Source of the DNA: Vibrio hepatarius
GTDB lineage: Bacteria > Pseudomonadota > Gammaproteobacteria > Enterobacterales > Vibrionaceae
DNA length: 64,000 nucleotides
NCBI RefSeq assembly: GCF_001274785.1
Contig: NZ_LHPI01000025.1
Span: forward strand, 62,001-126,000
Direction of reading: 5' to 3'
The notes under the pieces were generated by a model. That model saw only the letters and a list, made by a program, of their open reading frames with translations. It was not told the origin of the DNA and ran no database searches. Positions 1 to 8,709 of this stretch are shown here, in pieces; positions within the stretch are counted from its first letter, which is position 1, and the number at the start of each line of letters is the position of its first letter. The position numbers and the translations under genes were made by a program.

Positions 1-719
1 TGGCTCTGCGCACTGCCATCTGCGTCTCGAACCGTGTATTGCACACCCGGCGTCAGACTTAGATTCGCGAATACCGGAATCGAAACGTCCAGCGTTGCTC
101 TTTGGAATACACTGTCACGCTTTAACAACGAACGTTCACTTGCGCTGAGTGCTAAGCTGTTGCCGATGTCGTCATCGTCAATTTCGCTGTCGGCAATCGC
201 GTAGGAAACAGACACAGGAATCGGCACATTTAAATCCAGTGCGACGCGTCCACCCATCACCGTTTGCTCGCTAGTGTCGCGGTCTACACCAGTTAGGTAT
301 GGGTCTTCCCAGGTCTCATCAACAGACGGCACGTTGCCAAACAATGCCACTGTGAGGGTGTTGTCAGCATAGAGTCGGTGTACCACACCAAGCTCAGCCT
401 GAAACTGCGCTTCTGCGATTTGGTCTGGGCTGTTACCGATAAATATAGCGGTATCGCCAAACGAGTATTGTAAGCGACCTAGTATCATAGGCGCAGCGCT
501 GACATAGCTGTCGCCGTTATTGTTGAGGTCTTTGGTGGTGGCATTGTCGTCGTCGGTGTTGAACTGAGAAGAGCCGCCAGCCACACCCACGTTGACGGCG
601 ATAGCGCCACTAAATCCGGGCTGAAGGGGATCAAAGTTGCCGTTTGCTACGCTGGGAGCACTGGCTAAAAGCGGAAAAGTACACGCCAGCAGTGTTGTTA
701 GCCTCTGAGTTGTCGTCAT
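1..719 (-). CDS. DUF2860-family outer-membrane protein (C-terminus missing)
   Basis: The frame begins with ATG at 717-719, preceded by an AGGAC ribosome-binding site, and runs off the left edge after about 239 codons. The N-terminus (MTTTQRLTTLLACTFPLLAS) is a signal peptide. The mature part starts with a PGFSGAIAVNVGV stretch and has alternating polar/hydrophobic strands typical of a beta-barrel. An Asp/Asn-rich loop (NTDDDN, LNNNGD) lies near residues 45-60. The pattern resembles the Vibrio DUF2860 family, whose function is unknown. It lies 58 bases downstream of the RstB-like kinase on the same strand, so it may be co-transcribed with it or regulated by it. The barrel reading is inference. 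Confidence 0.75.
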   Translation of the reverse strand, partial: MTTTQRLTTLLACTFPLLASAPSVANGNFDPLQPGFSGAIAVNVGVAGGSSQFNTDDDNATTKDLNNNGDSYVSAAPMILGRLQYSFGDTAIFIGNSPDQIAEAQFQAELGVVHRLYADNTLTVALFGNVPSVDETWEDPYLTGVDRDTSEQTVMGGRVALDLNVPIPVSVSYAIADSEIDDDDIGNSLALSASERSLLKRDSVFQRATLDVSIPVFANLSLTPGVQYTVRDADGSAQS

Positions 720-777
720 TATTCTGTCCTTGAGTTCTGTTAAGCCGTTGCTTCCATGTAAGTTAACTGGATAAACA

Positions 778-2430
778 TTATAAGTCGTTGTCTGTTTTAA
801 GACAGTTTGTGTCAGTCTTGGTCACATTTCTACGCTCGATACATTCTTGCCTGATTGGCCAGCGAACGGTAAATCTCGCGCCACCGAGTTTGGACTCTTC
901 TACGTTCGCATCGCCGCCGTGCCAGACCGCAATTTGCTTTACGATGGCCAATCCCAACCCGTGGCCTTTCTCGCTGGCGCGCTCTTGGTTGTCCAATTGA
1001 GTAAACGGTTCGAAGATTTTATCTCGCATCGATTGTTCAACACCGATGCCGTCGTCCTCAACAATCAGTAAAAGATCACTTCCAGAGCGGAGGTAGGAAA
1101 CGGTTATTGTCTGCTGAGCAAAACGAGCGGCGTTGGCTAGCAAGTTATTGAGCGCGCGCACCAGTCCTCGCTCATCGATCAATATTGTTTGCGCTTTTAA
1201 GCTAGATTGAGAGGAAAAACGGACAGCCAACTGGCTGTGTTGATGTTGGAAATCTTCAATTTCACTTTCTAGGCGTTGGTACAAATTGACGGGTGAGAAC
1301 TGGCTGATATCCGCGATGCGGTTATATCGTGATAGCAGCAGCGTTTGATTGATCAAATGGTCAAGGTTATCCAAACTTCTTGTGGCGATCTGGCGGTACT
1401 TATCTTTTTGCGCTAGCGTGACGTTGTCGTCTTCGAGCATCTCCATCGCAAAGCGCAATCGGTACAAGGGTGTACGCAAGTCATGGGCGACAGCGCGAGT
1501 CAGGTCACGTTGACTGGCGATAAGGCGCTCAATATTGTCGGCCATTTGGTTAAATGAGCCGCTCAACTGAGACACCACAGACAAGATCGACGTTTTCGCT
1601 CTACGGGTTAGGACACCTTGGCCAAATTCGTTCGCTGTTCGTGACAAGCGTTTCAAGTCCCTAGATAGCGGGTATACCCATAAAATCAGCGTTGCCGAAA
1701 CCAAACCAAACAACGCAGCGACGGCGTAGGTGGTGAGCTTCATCTTCACTGAACGAGACCCTTCATCCGTAACCAGTATCCAGTGTCGATTATCGACTTG
1801 CGTCAGCAACTGAATCGTTGACGTCTCAGGAACTGTATAAGAAGCAAGCCAATCGGTTGATGATTGCAGCCGCTCAAGTAACATTGTCGGCACTTGTTCT
1901 TTTTGTACTAGTTCAACCGAGATCGGCAACTCATCGCGGTTTAATTGTAAACGCTCGCGCCAGGTGTCTTGAGGGTGCTTGAGTAAATCTTGCTTAGCGA
2001 GATAAAGCGCACCGCGAGCCTGATTGGCGACGATACTCTCTTCCGACTCTTCCAATGCGTAGTAAATCACTTGCTGCGAATCACCAACCCGTTTGAAAAG
2101 CGCCATCGGAGAAGCAAACTCAAAGGCAATCTCTCCAGCCATAATCTCACTCAGTATCTCGGGCTTATCTTGTAACTCTTCTAAGTGAGTTAGATTAAGC
2201 GGGTTATGAAAAAACTGCTGATGTTGTTCGATGGTGTCTTGCCACTCTTGAGGCGAAAGGGTGAGCAGTTCTGCTTCAATCAAATTAACTGAGCCAGAAT
2301 AGACCGACTTGAAAAAGCTGCCACTCATCGACTTAGAAATCGCTTGGACTGGGTTAAGGTCGGTGGGAATAATCAACAGTACAAGTGGCGTAAAAACGGC
2401 GAACCATAGAATAGCGAACGAGCGTAGCAT
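778..2430 (-). CDS. RstB-like sensor histidine kinase
   Basis: An inner-membrane sensor kinase of 550 residues. A first membrane segment (about 4-22) and a second (about 234-254) enclose a periplasmic sensor region of roughly 210 residues. A HAMP region follows. The H-box AHDLRTPL places the phospho-acceptor at His316, and the ATPase domain shows an N-box (NNLLANAARFA), a G1 box (VEDDGIGV) and a G2 box (GHGLGLAIV). The ending LGGARFTVRWPI resembles the C-terminus of E. coli RstB. The gene starts 10 bases after the response regulator stop, so the pair forms an operon. The stimulus cannot be read from the sequence. About 30 residues follow the usual kinase end and look disordered. Confidence 0.88.
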   Translation of the reverse strand: MLRSFAILWFAVFTPLVLLIIPTDLNPVQAISKSMSGSFFKSVYSGSVNLIEAELLTLSPQEWQDTIEQHQQFFHNPLNLTHLEELQDKPEILSEIMAGEIAFEFASPMALFKRVGDSQQVIYYALEESEESIVANQARGALYLAKQDLLKHPQDTWRERLQLNRDELPISVELVQKEQVPTMLLERLQSSTDWLASYTVPETSTIQLLTQVDNRHWILVTDEGSRSVKMKLTTYAVAALFGLVSATLILWVYPLSRDLKRLSRTANEFGQGVLTRRAKTSILSVVSQLSGSFNQMADNIERLIASQRDLTRAVAHDLRTPLYRLRFAMEMLEDDNVTLAQKDKYRQIATRSLDNLDHLINQTLLLSRYNRIADISQFSPVNLYQRLESEIEDFQHQHSQLAVRFSSQSSLKAQTILIDERGLVRALNNLLANAARFAQQTITVSYLRSGSDLLLIVEDDGIGVEQSMRDKIFEPFTQLDNQERASEKGHGLGLAIVKQIAVWHGGDANVEESKLGGARFTVRWPIRQECIERRNVTKTDTNCLKTDNDL

Positions 2431-2440
2431 AAGGGGGCCT

Positions 2441-3151
2441 TCAATCGGCTACGCGACAAAGCTGGTAACCTTGTCCTCGTACGGTTTTGATTAGGGTGGG
2501 CTCGTTTGGGTCGTCGTCCAGTCTGCGGCGCAGGCGAGAAATGCGTCGGTCTATGGAGCGATCCAAGCCGTCGTACTCAAAGCCGCGAATACTCTGTGCG
2601 ATTTCATCGCGTGAGACCACGTGCCCGACATGGGCGGCAAGCAGCAATAGGAGTTCAAATTCAGACGTTGTTAACTTTACTGGTTGGTTGTTTATTCGAA
2701 CTTGGCGCAGTTGGGTGTCGATAAGCAAAGAGCCCAGTTTAATTTGATGCGGATTAGCAGTTGCCTCTGCGCTATGGCGTTCATGGCGTCTGAGTAGTGC
2801 GCGAATACGAGACAACAGCAGTCTCGGTTGAACTTGCTTTACCACATAGTCATCGGCGCCGAGCTCTAGTCCCATCACTTGGTCGATATCGTCATCGAGC
2901 GCGGTTTGCATCAGAATCATGCCGCGGTAATCGGTTCGAACTTGACGGCAGACATCCATGCCGCTTTGACCAGGGAGCATGACGTCAAGGATTAACAGAT
3001 CCGGCTGAAGCTGCAAAATGATATCGACGGCCGCTAACCCGTCAGCGACTGTAGTGACTTGAAAATCGTACGTTTCAAGAAAGTCGCGAATGAGTTCGGC
3101 GAGCTGGTGGTCGTCTTCGACCAACACGATATGAGGATGTGCGGTTTGCAT
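2441..3151 (-). CDS. RstA-like response regulator, OmpR/PhoB family
   Basis: A transcriptional regulator of 236 residues. The receiver domain has the acidic pair Asp13/Asp14, the phospho-acceptor Asp56 (LLILDVMLPG), Thr83 and Lys105. The usual Lys-Pro after beta-5 is replaced by Lys-Gln; E. coli RstA also lacks the proline there. The winged helix follows (about 130-232), with the recognition region YDGLDRSIDRRISRLRRRL also like RstA. I chose the ATG at 3149-3151 because GGAG lies 6 bases upstream. An in-frame ATG 33 bases further upstream lacks such a site. The first gene of a two-gene operon with the kinase. Confidence 0.87.
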   Translation of the reverse strand: MQTAHPHIVLVEDDHQLAELIRDFLETYDFQVTTVADGLAAVDIILQLQPDLLILDVMLPGQSGMDVCRQVRTDYRGMILMQTALDDDIDQVMGLELGADDYVVKQVQPRLLLSRIRALLRRHERHSAEATANPHQIKLGSLLIDTQLRQVRINNQPVKLTTSEFELLLLLAAHVGHVVSRDEIAQSIRGFEYDGLDRSIDRRISRLRRRLDDDPNEPTLIKTVRGQGYQLCRVAD

Positions 3152-3266
3152 AGCTCTCCATTGCGTAATGCGTAATGGATGCACTATAGCGAAATTAGCC
3201 TGACGTCTCTGTGACCGTTTGTGACTAATTGGTGAAAATTTCGACGCAACCGATAATTTGCAAAGG

Positions 3267-3515
3267 TTAAGTGAGTTGTTCCAATTCAGTGATGTTATTC
3301 AATGCGTCTTGGTTAGTGCTGCCGCATACCACCGGACAAGGTTTGAAATCGTGGCACACTTTTGGTCGTTCCGGTTTGCCGAAAAGCTTGCACAGATTAT
3401 CGTCGTTCAACTGAATACAGCGAACGCCAGCAGGTTTGCCGTTCGGCATACCCGGAATAGGTGAGGAGATACTCGGGGCGATACAACAAGCGCCACAACC
3501 TAATCGACAATCCAT
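3267..3515 (-). CDS. YkgJ-family cysteine-cluster protein
   Basis: A small protein of 82 residues. It begins MDCRLGCGACC, the CxxxCGACC signature of the YkgJ/UPF0153 family, which is thought to bind zinc or an iron-sulfur cluster through conserved cysteines. More cysteines follow near residues 33, 42, 54, 60 and 64. AGAGG lies 8 bases upstream of the ATG, a good ribosome-binding site. The biochemical role of the family is unknown to me. It stands alone between the two-component operon and the GlsB-like gene. A longer relative (YcgN type) lies at 4086-4526. Confidence 0.85.
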   Translation of the reverse strand: MDCRLGCGACCIAPSISSPIPGMPNGKPAGVRCIQLNDDNLCKLFGKPERPKVCHDFKPCPVVCGSTNQDALNNITELEQLT

Positions 3516-3648
3516 AATCTAGACCTCTTAAAAAAATGAGGTGCAATTATGGTCATTTTGACGTGGATTGGAAGAGCTGGTGGGCAAAAATACATTAGGA
3601 GCATTTAAACAATGCTCCTAGTGTTGTCGGGGCTTATACGAAGATCAA

Positions 3649-3897
3649 TCACTTAAGAAAACGGTTGTAAACAAACAGCAGGATAAAAGCGCCCAGCGTC
3701 GCAGTAAGAATACTGCCGATGTTCACGCCCGTTGCTCCACCAAAGCCAAGCATGCCACCAAGAAAGCCACCGACAAACGCGCCTGCAATACCCAACAACA
3801 TAGTGGCAATCCAACCGCCGCCGTCTCTGCCAGGCATTAACCATTTCGCCAACGCACCAGCGATCAGACCTAAAATAATCCAAGAAAGAATGCCCAT
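3649..3897 (-). CDS. GlsB/YeaQ/YmgE-family membrane protein
   Basis: A protein of 82 residues with three hydrophobic segments separated by glycine-rich turns (LIAGALAKWLMPGRDGGG, then GIAGAFVGGFLGGMLGFGG, then a C-terminal helix). This is the pattern of the transglycosylase-associated/GlsB family of small stress-induced inner-membrane proteins. AAGGAG lies 6 bases before the ATG. The molecular function of the family is not established. The gene is probably monocistronic. Confidence 0.9.
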   Translation of the reverse strand: MGILSWIILGLIAGALAKWLMPGRDGGGWIATMLLGIAGAFVGGFLGGMLGFGGATGVNIGSILTATLGAFILLFVYNRFLK

Positions 3898-4085
3898 GAA
3901 AACTCCTTAATTCCTTTTTGATCAAATGAGTAACTCCAACTTGCTTAAGGATAGAACAGCAAAAAAAGATCCGTTGGATTGCTCTACGGTTAGTTGCTAT
4001 TTATTGGATATCGTCTCAAAACTTGAACTTTTGCGGTGAGAGGGGTATAAATCGTGCCCGAAATTCACTTGGTGAGACCTGAAGT

Positions 4086-4526
4086 ATGAGCACTCCATTT
4101 TGGCAAAGTAAATCGTTAGAGCAGATGACAGAAGATGAATGGGAATCTCTTTGCGATGGCTGCGGAAAGTGCTGTTTGCACAAGCTCATGGATGAAGACA
4201 CCGACGAAATCTATTACACCAACGTAGCGTGTAGCTGGTTAAACAGCAAAACGTGTTCGTGTAAAGACTACCCAAACCGTTTTACCTCTGGTGAGGAATG
4301 CACCAAGTTAACCCGTGAAGATATCGACGACTTTACTTGGCTACCACACACTTGTGCGTACCGCTTATTGGCGGAAGGCGAGCAGTTACCAGAATGGCAT
4401 CCACTGATTACTGGCTCTAAGTCAGCGATGCACGCCGCAGGTGAAAGTGTCCGCAACAAAGTGGTATACGAAATCGACGTAGTGGATTGGGAGGATCACA
4501 TCCTAAACCATCCGACGCGTGCTTAA
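4086..4526 (+). CDS. YcgN-family cysteine-cluster protein (UPF0260)
   Basis: A cytoplasmic protein of 146 residues, the usual length for YcgN. The motif CDGCGKCC lies near residue 22, followed by CSWLN, CSCKDYP, ECTKL and HTCAYRLL. These cysteines probably bind a metal or cluster. The function is unknown. The ribosome-binding site is weak (GTGAGACCTGAAGT before the ATG). A perfect 9-base inverted repeat (4543-4551 with 4566-4574) lies just downstream but has only a poor T-run. Confidence 0.88.
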   Translation: MSTPFWQSKSLEQMTEDEWESLCDGCGKCCLHKLMDEDTDEIYYTNVACSWLNSKTCSCKDYPNRFTSGEECTKLTREDIDDFTWLPHTCAYRLLAEGEQLPEWHPLITGSKSAMHAAGESVRNKVVYEIDVVDWEDHILNHPTRA

Positions 4527-4828
4527 TCGTTTGTTATTGATGATTGTGGCTGTCTATCCTGCTTAAGCCACAATCTCCCTTGATCACCTCTCTCACTGAA
4601 AATCTAATTACTTTCTGCCACTCTGCTTTTCACCTCAGAGTGTTATCCCTTGATCCTGAACCTGTTTTTTAGTTTTAGTGGAAGTCAGTCAATTCCTACC
4701 AGAGAGTCGTATGTTTATATATTGACTAACCTATAACTTTGAACAGGCACTTTTTCTGCCAGTTGATGTACACTTACATCCAATTACTTGTTAAACAATG
4801 ACTTGAGTTTAGTTATTTAGGGATCGTC
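4527..4828 (+). other. Intergenic stretch upstream of the first MscS gene
   Basis: About 300 bases without a credible gene. It holds the perfect inverted repeat ATTGTGGCT/AGCCACAAT (4543-4574) just after the YcgN gene, which may end its transcript. Next come AT-rich sequences with TTGACT at about 4722 and TTGAAC at about 4739 that could serve as -35 elements for the channel gene. AGGGA at 4819-4823 is that gene's ribosome-binding site. I see nothing else. Confidence 0.4.
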
Positions 4829-6511
4829 ATGTTGAGCTTATCCTGCCGAAAATCGGCGCTTTTTCTTTGGGGCGTGCTGATTGCGGTCAGTTGCGCGTTG
4901 TCACCGTTTGCCCAAGCGGTAGAAGAGGTGGAGTCTGCGTCTATTTCAAAAGTTGAACTGGAAATAGAGCGGATTAATAGTGACTTAAAAGACTTGTCAG
5001 ATGCGCTGAAAGATACAACAGGCGATCAAAAAGAAGCCTTGCAGTTACAGTTGTTCCAAAAAAATGAAGAGTTGCGTGCGGTTCTTCAGACGGCGATCGA
5101 CAAAGAGCGCGTACCAAAAGATAAACTGATCTCTTTGGTCAAGATGCAGCAAAACTACTCGCGTGGTGCAACACAGTATCTGGAACAGAAGATCAAACAG
5201 CTTGATGAGACCATCAATAAAGCCAAGGAAGAAGAGCGCTTAGCTTTGCTCAGCGATTACCAAGAGTTGCAGCACTATCTGGATGTATTGATTGAGTCGA
5301 AATGGCAGAACATCCAATGGTTAAAAGCGCTTGATGTAGACGTAAGCAAAGCTCAGCAGGAGCTGACTGACACGGTAGAAAAAAGACTGCGCGTAATTTC
5401 TGCGTCTGTGGAGTACTACAACCAGCAAATTGAAGTGGTCAACAAACAGATTGCCGCACGTCCAGAATCTGAAAAATCGGCGCTGCAACTTAGCCAGTTG
5501 GTGCTGAAACAGCGTATGGATACCGCAGTTGACAGCATGCGAGCGCTGATTTCGATTGGTCGCCAACTGAATGTGGATACCTCAGACTACCGCCGCTTGA
5601 TGTTTGAAGTGACCGGTAGCATCACCCAAGACCTGTTCGACGGGAAAGTGATTGGCTCTATCCTATCGAGTTGGCTGGATAACTTCTGGGACTGGCTAGC
5701 GAACAACGCGCCACAACACCTGATTCAACTGCTCGTATTTGCGGTTATCTTGCTGGCGACAAAAGTGTTGGCGAAAGTGACACGTAAAGTCATCGGCAAA
5801 GCGGTCGTATCCAAAAACCTCAATATGTCGCAACTGATGCAAGATTTCTTTATTGCGATGTCGGGTAACTTGGTGTGGATTATCGGTATCTTGGTTGGTC
5901 TGTCGCAAATTGGTCTCAACCTGACGCCTGTCTTGACCGGTTTCGGTATCGCCGGTGTGATTATCGGTTTCGCTTTGCAAGATACTTTGTCTAACTTCGC
6001 TGCGGGTATGATGTTACTTATCTACCGTCCGTTTGATGTTGGTGATTTCGTGTTCGCTGGTGGGGTGGATGGTAAAGTTAGCCACATGAGTTTGGTGAAC
6101 ACCACGATCAAGACGTTTGATAACCAAATCATTATTGTACCGAACAGCAAGATTTGGGGTGATGTGATCAAGAACGTCACCCACGAACGTGTTCGCCGTG
6201 TCGATATGGTGTTTGGGATTGGTTATGGTGATGACTTGCTCAAAGCCGAGCGTGTCCTGACAGAGATCGTTACCGAGCACCCAAGCGTATTGCGTGCGCC
6301 AGAGCCAATGATCAAAGTTCACACACTGAATACGTCATCGGTCGACTTTATCGTTCGACCTTGGGTAAAAACCGATGATTACTGGGATGTGTACTGGGAT
6401 GTTACCAAGGAAGTGAAGCTGAGATTTGACCGCGAAGGTATCTCGATTCCATTCCCACAACAGGATGTGCATCTTCATATGATTAAGGATGAAGATACGC
6501 CAGAGAATTAA
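4829..6511 (+). CDS. MscS-family mechanosensitive channel with coiled-coil N-terminus (paralogue 1)
   Basis: A protein of 560 residues. A signal peptide (about 1-30, ending near FAQA) is followed by about 240 mostly helical, charged residues with heptad character, probably periplasmic. Then come three membrane segments (about 295-320, 340-365, 370-400). The last has the MscS pore pattern GFGIAGVIIGFALQDTLSN. The cytosolic beta-domain (DVGDFVFAGGVDGKV, then IIIVPNS) and the alpha/beta C-terminus complete the fold. Its role is to release solutes on hypo-osmotic shock, or a related function. The second copy at 6698 is clearly a tandem duplicate. An intrinsic terminator follows the stop. Confidence 0.9.
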   Translation: MLSLSCRKSALFLWGVLIAVSCALSPFAQAVEEVESASISKVELEIERINSDLKDLSDALKDTTGDQKEALQLQLFQKNEELRAVLQTAIDKERVPKDKLISLVKMQQNYSRGATQYLEQKIKQLDETINKAKEEERLALLSDYQELQHYLDVLIESKWQNIQWLKALDVDVSKAQQELTDTVEKRLRVISASVEYYNQQIEVVNKQIAARPESEKSALQLSQLVLKQRMDTAVDSMRALISIGRQLNVDTSDYRRLMFEVTGSITQDLFDGKVIGSILSSWLDNFWDWLANNAPQHLIQLLVFAVILLATKVLAKVTRKVIGKAVVSKNLNMSQLMQDFFIAMSGNLVWIIGILVGLSQIGLNLTPVLTGFGIAGVIIGFALQDTLSNFAAGMMLLIYRPFDVGDFVFAGGVDGKVSHMSLVNTTIKTFDNQIIIVPNSKIWGDVIKNVTHERVRRVDMVFGIGYGDDLLKAERVLTEIVTEHPSVLRAPEPMIKVHTLNTSSVDFIVRPWVKTDDYWDVYWDVTKEVKLRFDREGISIPFPQQDVHLHMIKDEDTPEN

Positions 6512-6514
6512 CAG

Positions 6515-6538
6515 AAAGCGCCGCAAGGCGCTTTTTTT
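6515..6538 (+). terminator. Intrinsic terminator after MscS paralogue 1
   Basis: AGCGCC (6517-6522), loop GCAA, GGCGCT (6527-6532), then a run of T. It starts just after the stop codon and separates the two channel genes, so the second needs its own promoter in 6539-6690. Confidence 0.85.
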
Positions 6539-6697
6539 GTGCGCGCGAAGTGAAAGGCAATTCACTCTCCTTACGCCAAAACCTACCTAAAGTTATCGTT
6601 CTATTATTAATGAGACGCTACCCAAGCGGACGATGGCATAAACTTGAAGAAGTGTATTGAGAGAAGTGAAGCCCTTCTTCGAGGTGTAAACGTGCAC

Positions 6698-8371
6698 ATG
6701 TATCCAAATATGTTGGGATTTGCCCAACGCCTTCTAGTTGTTATTGTCATTTGCCTATTCAGCTTACTTGCCCATGCGCAGCAAGAGCTTGATGCGTCTA
6801 CTGTCTCTCAAGCTGAGCTTGAAATAGAACGTGTCAACAATGAGTTGATCGATCTCTCTGAGAGCTTACTTGAAATTGAAGGTGACCAAAAAGAGGCGCT
6901 ACAACTGCAGCTTTTCCATAAGAATGAAGCGTTAAGAGTGCTATTAAAGTCAGCTATTGGTAAAGAGAGTGTGCATCAAAATAAGCTGATCGAGTTCATT
7001 ACTTTGCAGCAAGAGTACGCCAAAGATGCAACGGATTACTTGGAAGATAGATTAAAAGCGCTCGACGACACCATCAAACACGCCAGCAGTGAAGAGCGCT
7101 TAGCTTTGTTAACTGATTATCAAGAGTTACAGCGTTATCTTGATGCGGTCAATGAGGCTAAGTGGCAGAACATTCAATGGTTAACATCGTTGGGGGTGAA
7201 TCAGGAGAATGCCGAGCGCGCACTGAAAGCATCGGTCGAGAAACAGTTGCGAGTGACGTCTGCGTCCGTTGATTACTATAACCAGCAAGTCGATATCGTC
7301 GGTAAACAGATCTCGGAACGGCCCGATTCTGAAAAATCGGCGTTGCAGCTCAGCGAACTGGTATTGAAACAGCGTTTGGACATTGTGACCGACAGTTTAC
7401 GTTCGCTAATTTCTATCGCAGAACCGCTTGGTATCGAAACTGCCGATTACAAGCGTTTGATGTTTGAAGTGACAGGAAGCATCACCCAAGAACTGTTCGA
7501 CGGAAAAGTGATGATCGCAATCTTGTCCAAATGGCTCGATAATGTTTGGGATTGGTTGGCCAACAACGCACCGCAACACCTGATACAGCTCTTAGTGTTT
7601 ATTGTCATCTTGATCATGACGAAGTTGTTAGTCATGCCAGCCCGCTTTTTGGTAGGTAAAGCCGTTGTCGCCAAAAACCTTAAAATATCACACTTGATGC
7701 AAGACTTTTTTATCGCGGTGTCCGGCTACTTGGTGTGGATCATCGGTATCATGGTTGGGCTGTCGCAGATTGGTCTCGATTTAACGCCAGTATTAACCGG
7801 TTTTGGTATCGCGGGTGTCGTTATCGGTTTTGCGTTGCAAGATACCTTGTCGAACTTTCTTGCCGGGATGGCGCTACTGATAGGGCGTCCATTTGACGTT
7901 GGTGACGTAGTGTTTGCGGGTGGCGTCGACGGCAAAGTCAGTCACATGAGTTTGGTGAATACTACGATCCGAACGTTTGATAACCAGATCATTATTGTCC
8001 CTAACAGCAAGATCTGGGGCGATATCATTAAAAATGTCACCCATGAACGCGTGCGCCGGGTGGATATGGTGTTTGGCATTGGTTACGCGGATGATTTACT
8101 AAAAGCAGAAAGCGTGCTGTTGGATATCATCACTTCACATCCGAGTGTGCTGAAAGCGCCAGAGCCGACCGTCAAAGTCCATACGCTGAATACTTCATCC
8201 GTGGATTTTATCGTGCGGCCTTGGGTAAAAACCGATGACTATTGGGATGTGTATTGGGATGTGACCAAAGAAGTGAAGCTGAGATTTGACCGAGAGGGCA
8301 TCTCGATTCCATTCCCACAACAGGATGTTCACCTCAACATCATTAAGAATGAGGATATCCCTGAGAACTAA
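6698..8371 (+). CDS. MscS-family mechanosensitive channel with coiled-coil N-terminus (paralogue 2)
   Basis: A protein of 557 residues with the same architecture as the preceding gene: signal peptide ending near LLAHAQ, long helical periplasmic part, three membrane segments, and the MscS pore motif GFGIAGVVIGFALQDTLSN. The last 250 residues are almost the same as in paralogue 1, for example VRPWVKTDDYWDVYWDVTKE in both. The N-terminal parts have drifted more. The reading frame is open back to a TTG at 6644, but I prefer the ATG at 6698. A GTG at 6692, 5 bases after GAGGTG, is an equally good alternative start. Confidence 0.88.
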   Translation: MYPNMLGFAQRLLVVIVICLFSLLAHAQQELDASTVSQAELEIERVNNELIDLSESLLEIEGDQKEALQLQLFHKNEALRVLLKSAIGKESVHQNKLIEFITLQQEYAKDATDYLEDRLKALDDTIKHASSEERLALLTDYQELQRYLDAVNEAKWQNIQWLTSLGVNQENAERALKASVEKQLRVTSASVDYYNQQVDIVGKQISERPDSEKSALQLSELVLKQRLDIVTDSLRSLISIAEPLGIETADYKRLMFEVTGSITQELFDGKVMIAILSKWLDNVWDWLANNAPQHLIQLLVFIVILIMTKLLVMPARFLVGKAVVAKNLKISHLMQDFFIAVSGYLVWIIGIMVGLSQIGLDLTPVLTGFGIAGVVIGFALQDTLSNFLAGMALLIGRPFDVGDVVFAGGVDGKVSHMSLVNTTIRTFDNQIIIVPNSKIWGDIIKNVTHERVRRVDMVFGIGYADDLLKAESVLLDIITSHPSVLKAPEPTVKVHTLNTSSVDFIVRPWVKTDDYWDVYWDVTKEVKLRFDREGISIPFPQQDVHLNIIKNEDIPEN

Positions 8372-8396
8372 AAAAGAGCGCCGAGAGGCGCTCTTT
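8371..8396. terminator. Bidirectional intrinsic terminator
   Basis: A perfect 10-base stem, AAAGAGCGCC (8373-8382) and GGCGCTCTTT (8387-8396), with a GAGA loop. It sits between the convergent channel gene and the monooxygenase-fold gene and can serve both. Confidence 0.85.
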
Positions 8397-8400
8397 GCTT

Positions 8401-8685
8401 TTACAACTCTTGGTAGAAGCGAATCTCTGGCTCAGCTTCTAACAACCCATCCAAGTTCGCAATCAGCGCCTGAAAATGAGGTTGTTGGCCATGGAAGTCA
8501 AAAGCCGCTTGGTCTTTAAACTGCTCTTGGAACATGAACTTTTGCGGTTGTTTTTCATCTTGGAATAAGCAGTAGCGTATACAACCGTCCTCGTTTCGGG
8601 TTGGTTCAATAATTCCGGTCAGCAGCGTTTCAAGGGCTTTTTCTTGTCCTTGTTTTGCAAGAAAAGTAGCAGTTACATTAATCAT
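8401..8685 (-). CDS. Antibiotic biosynthesis monooxygenase (ABM) domain protein, YgiN-like
   Basis: A protein of 94 residues consisting of a single ABM-fold domain: start MINVTATFLAKQGQ, middle EPTRNEDGCIRYCLFQD, then the KFMFQEQFKDQAAFDFH region typical of the family. Relatives are small dimeric proteins that include quinol monooxygenases, but many have no proven reaction. It lies 24 bases downstream of the VOC-family gene on the same strand, so the two form an operon. A detoxification role with quinones or aldehydes is inference. Confidence 0.85.
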   Translation of the reverse strand: MINVTATFLAKQGQEKALETLLTGIIEPTRNEDGCIRYCLFQDEKQPQKFMFQEQFKDQAAFDFHGQQPHFQALIANLDGLLEAEPEIRFYQEL

Positions 8686-8709
8686 AGTTATCGTTCTTTA
8701 TGTTGTGTT

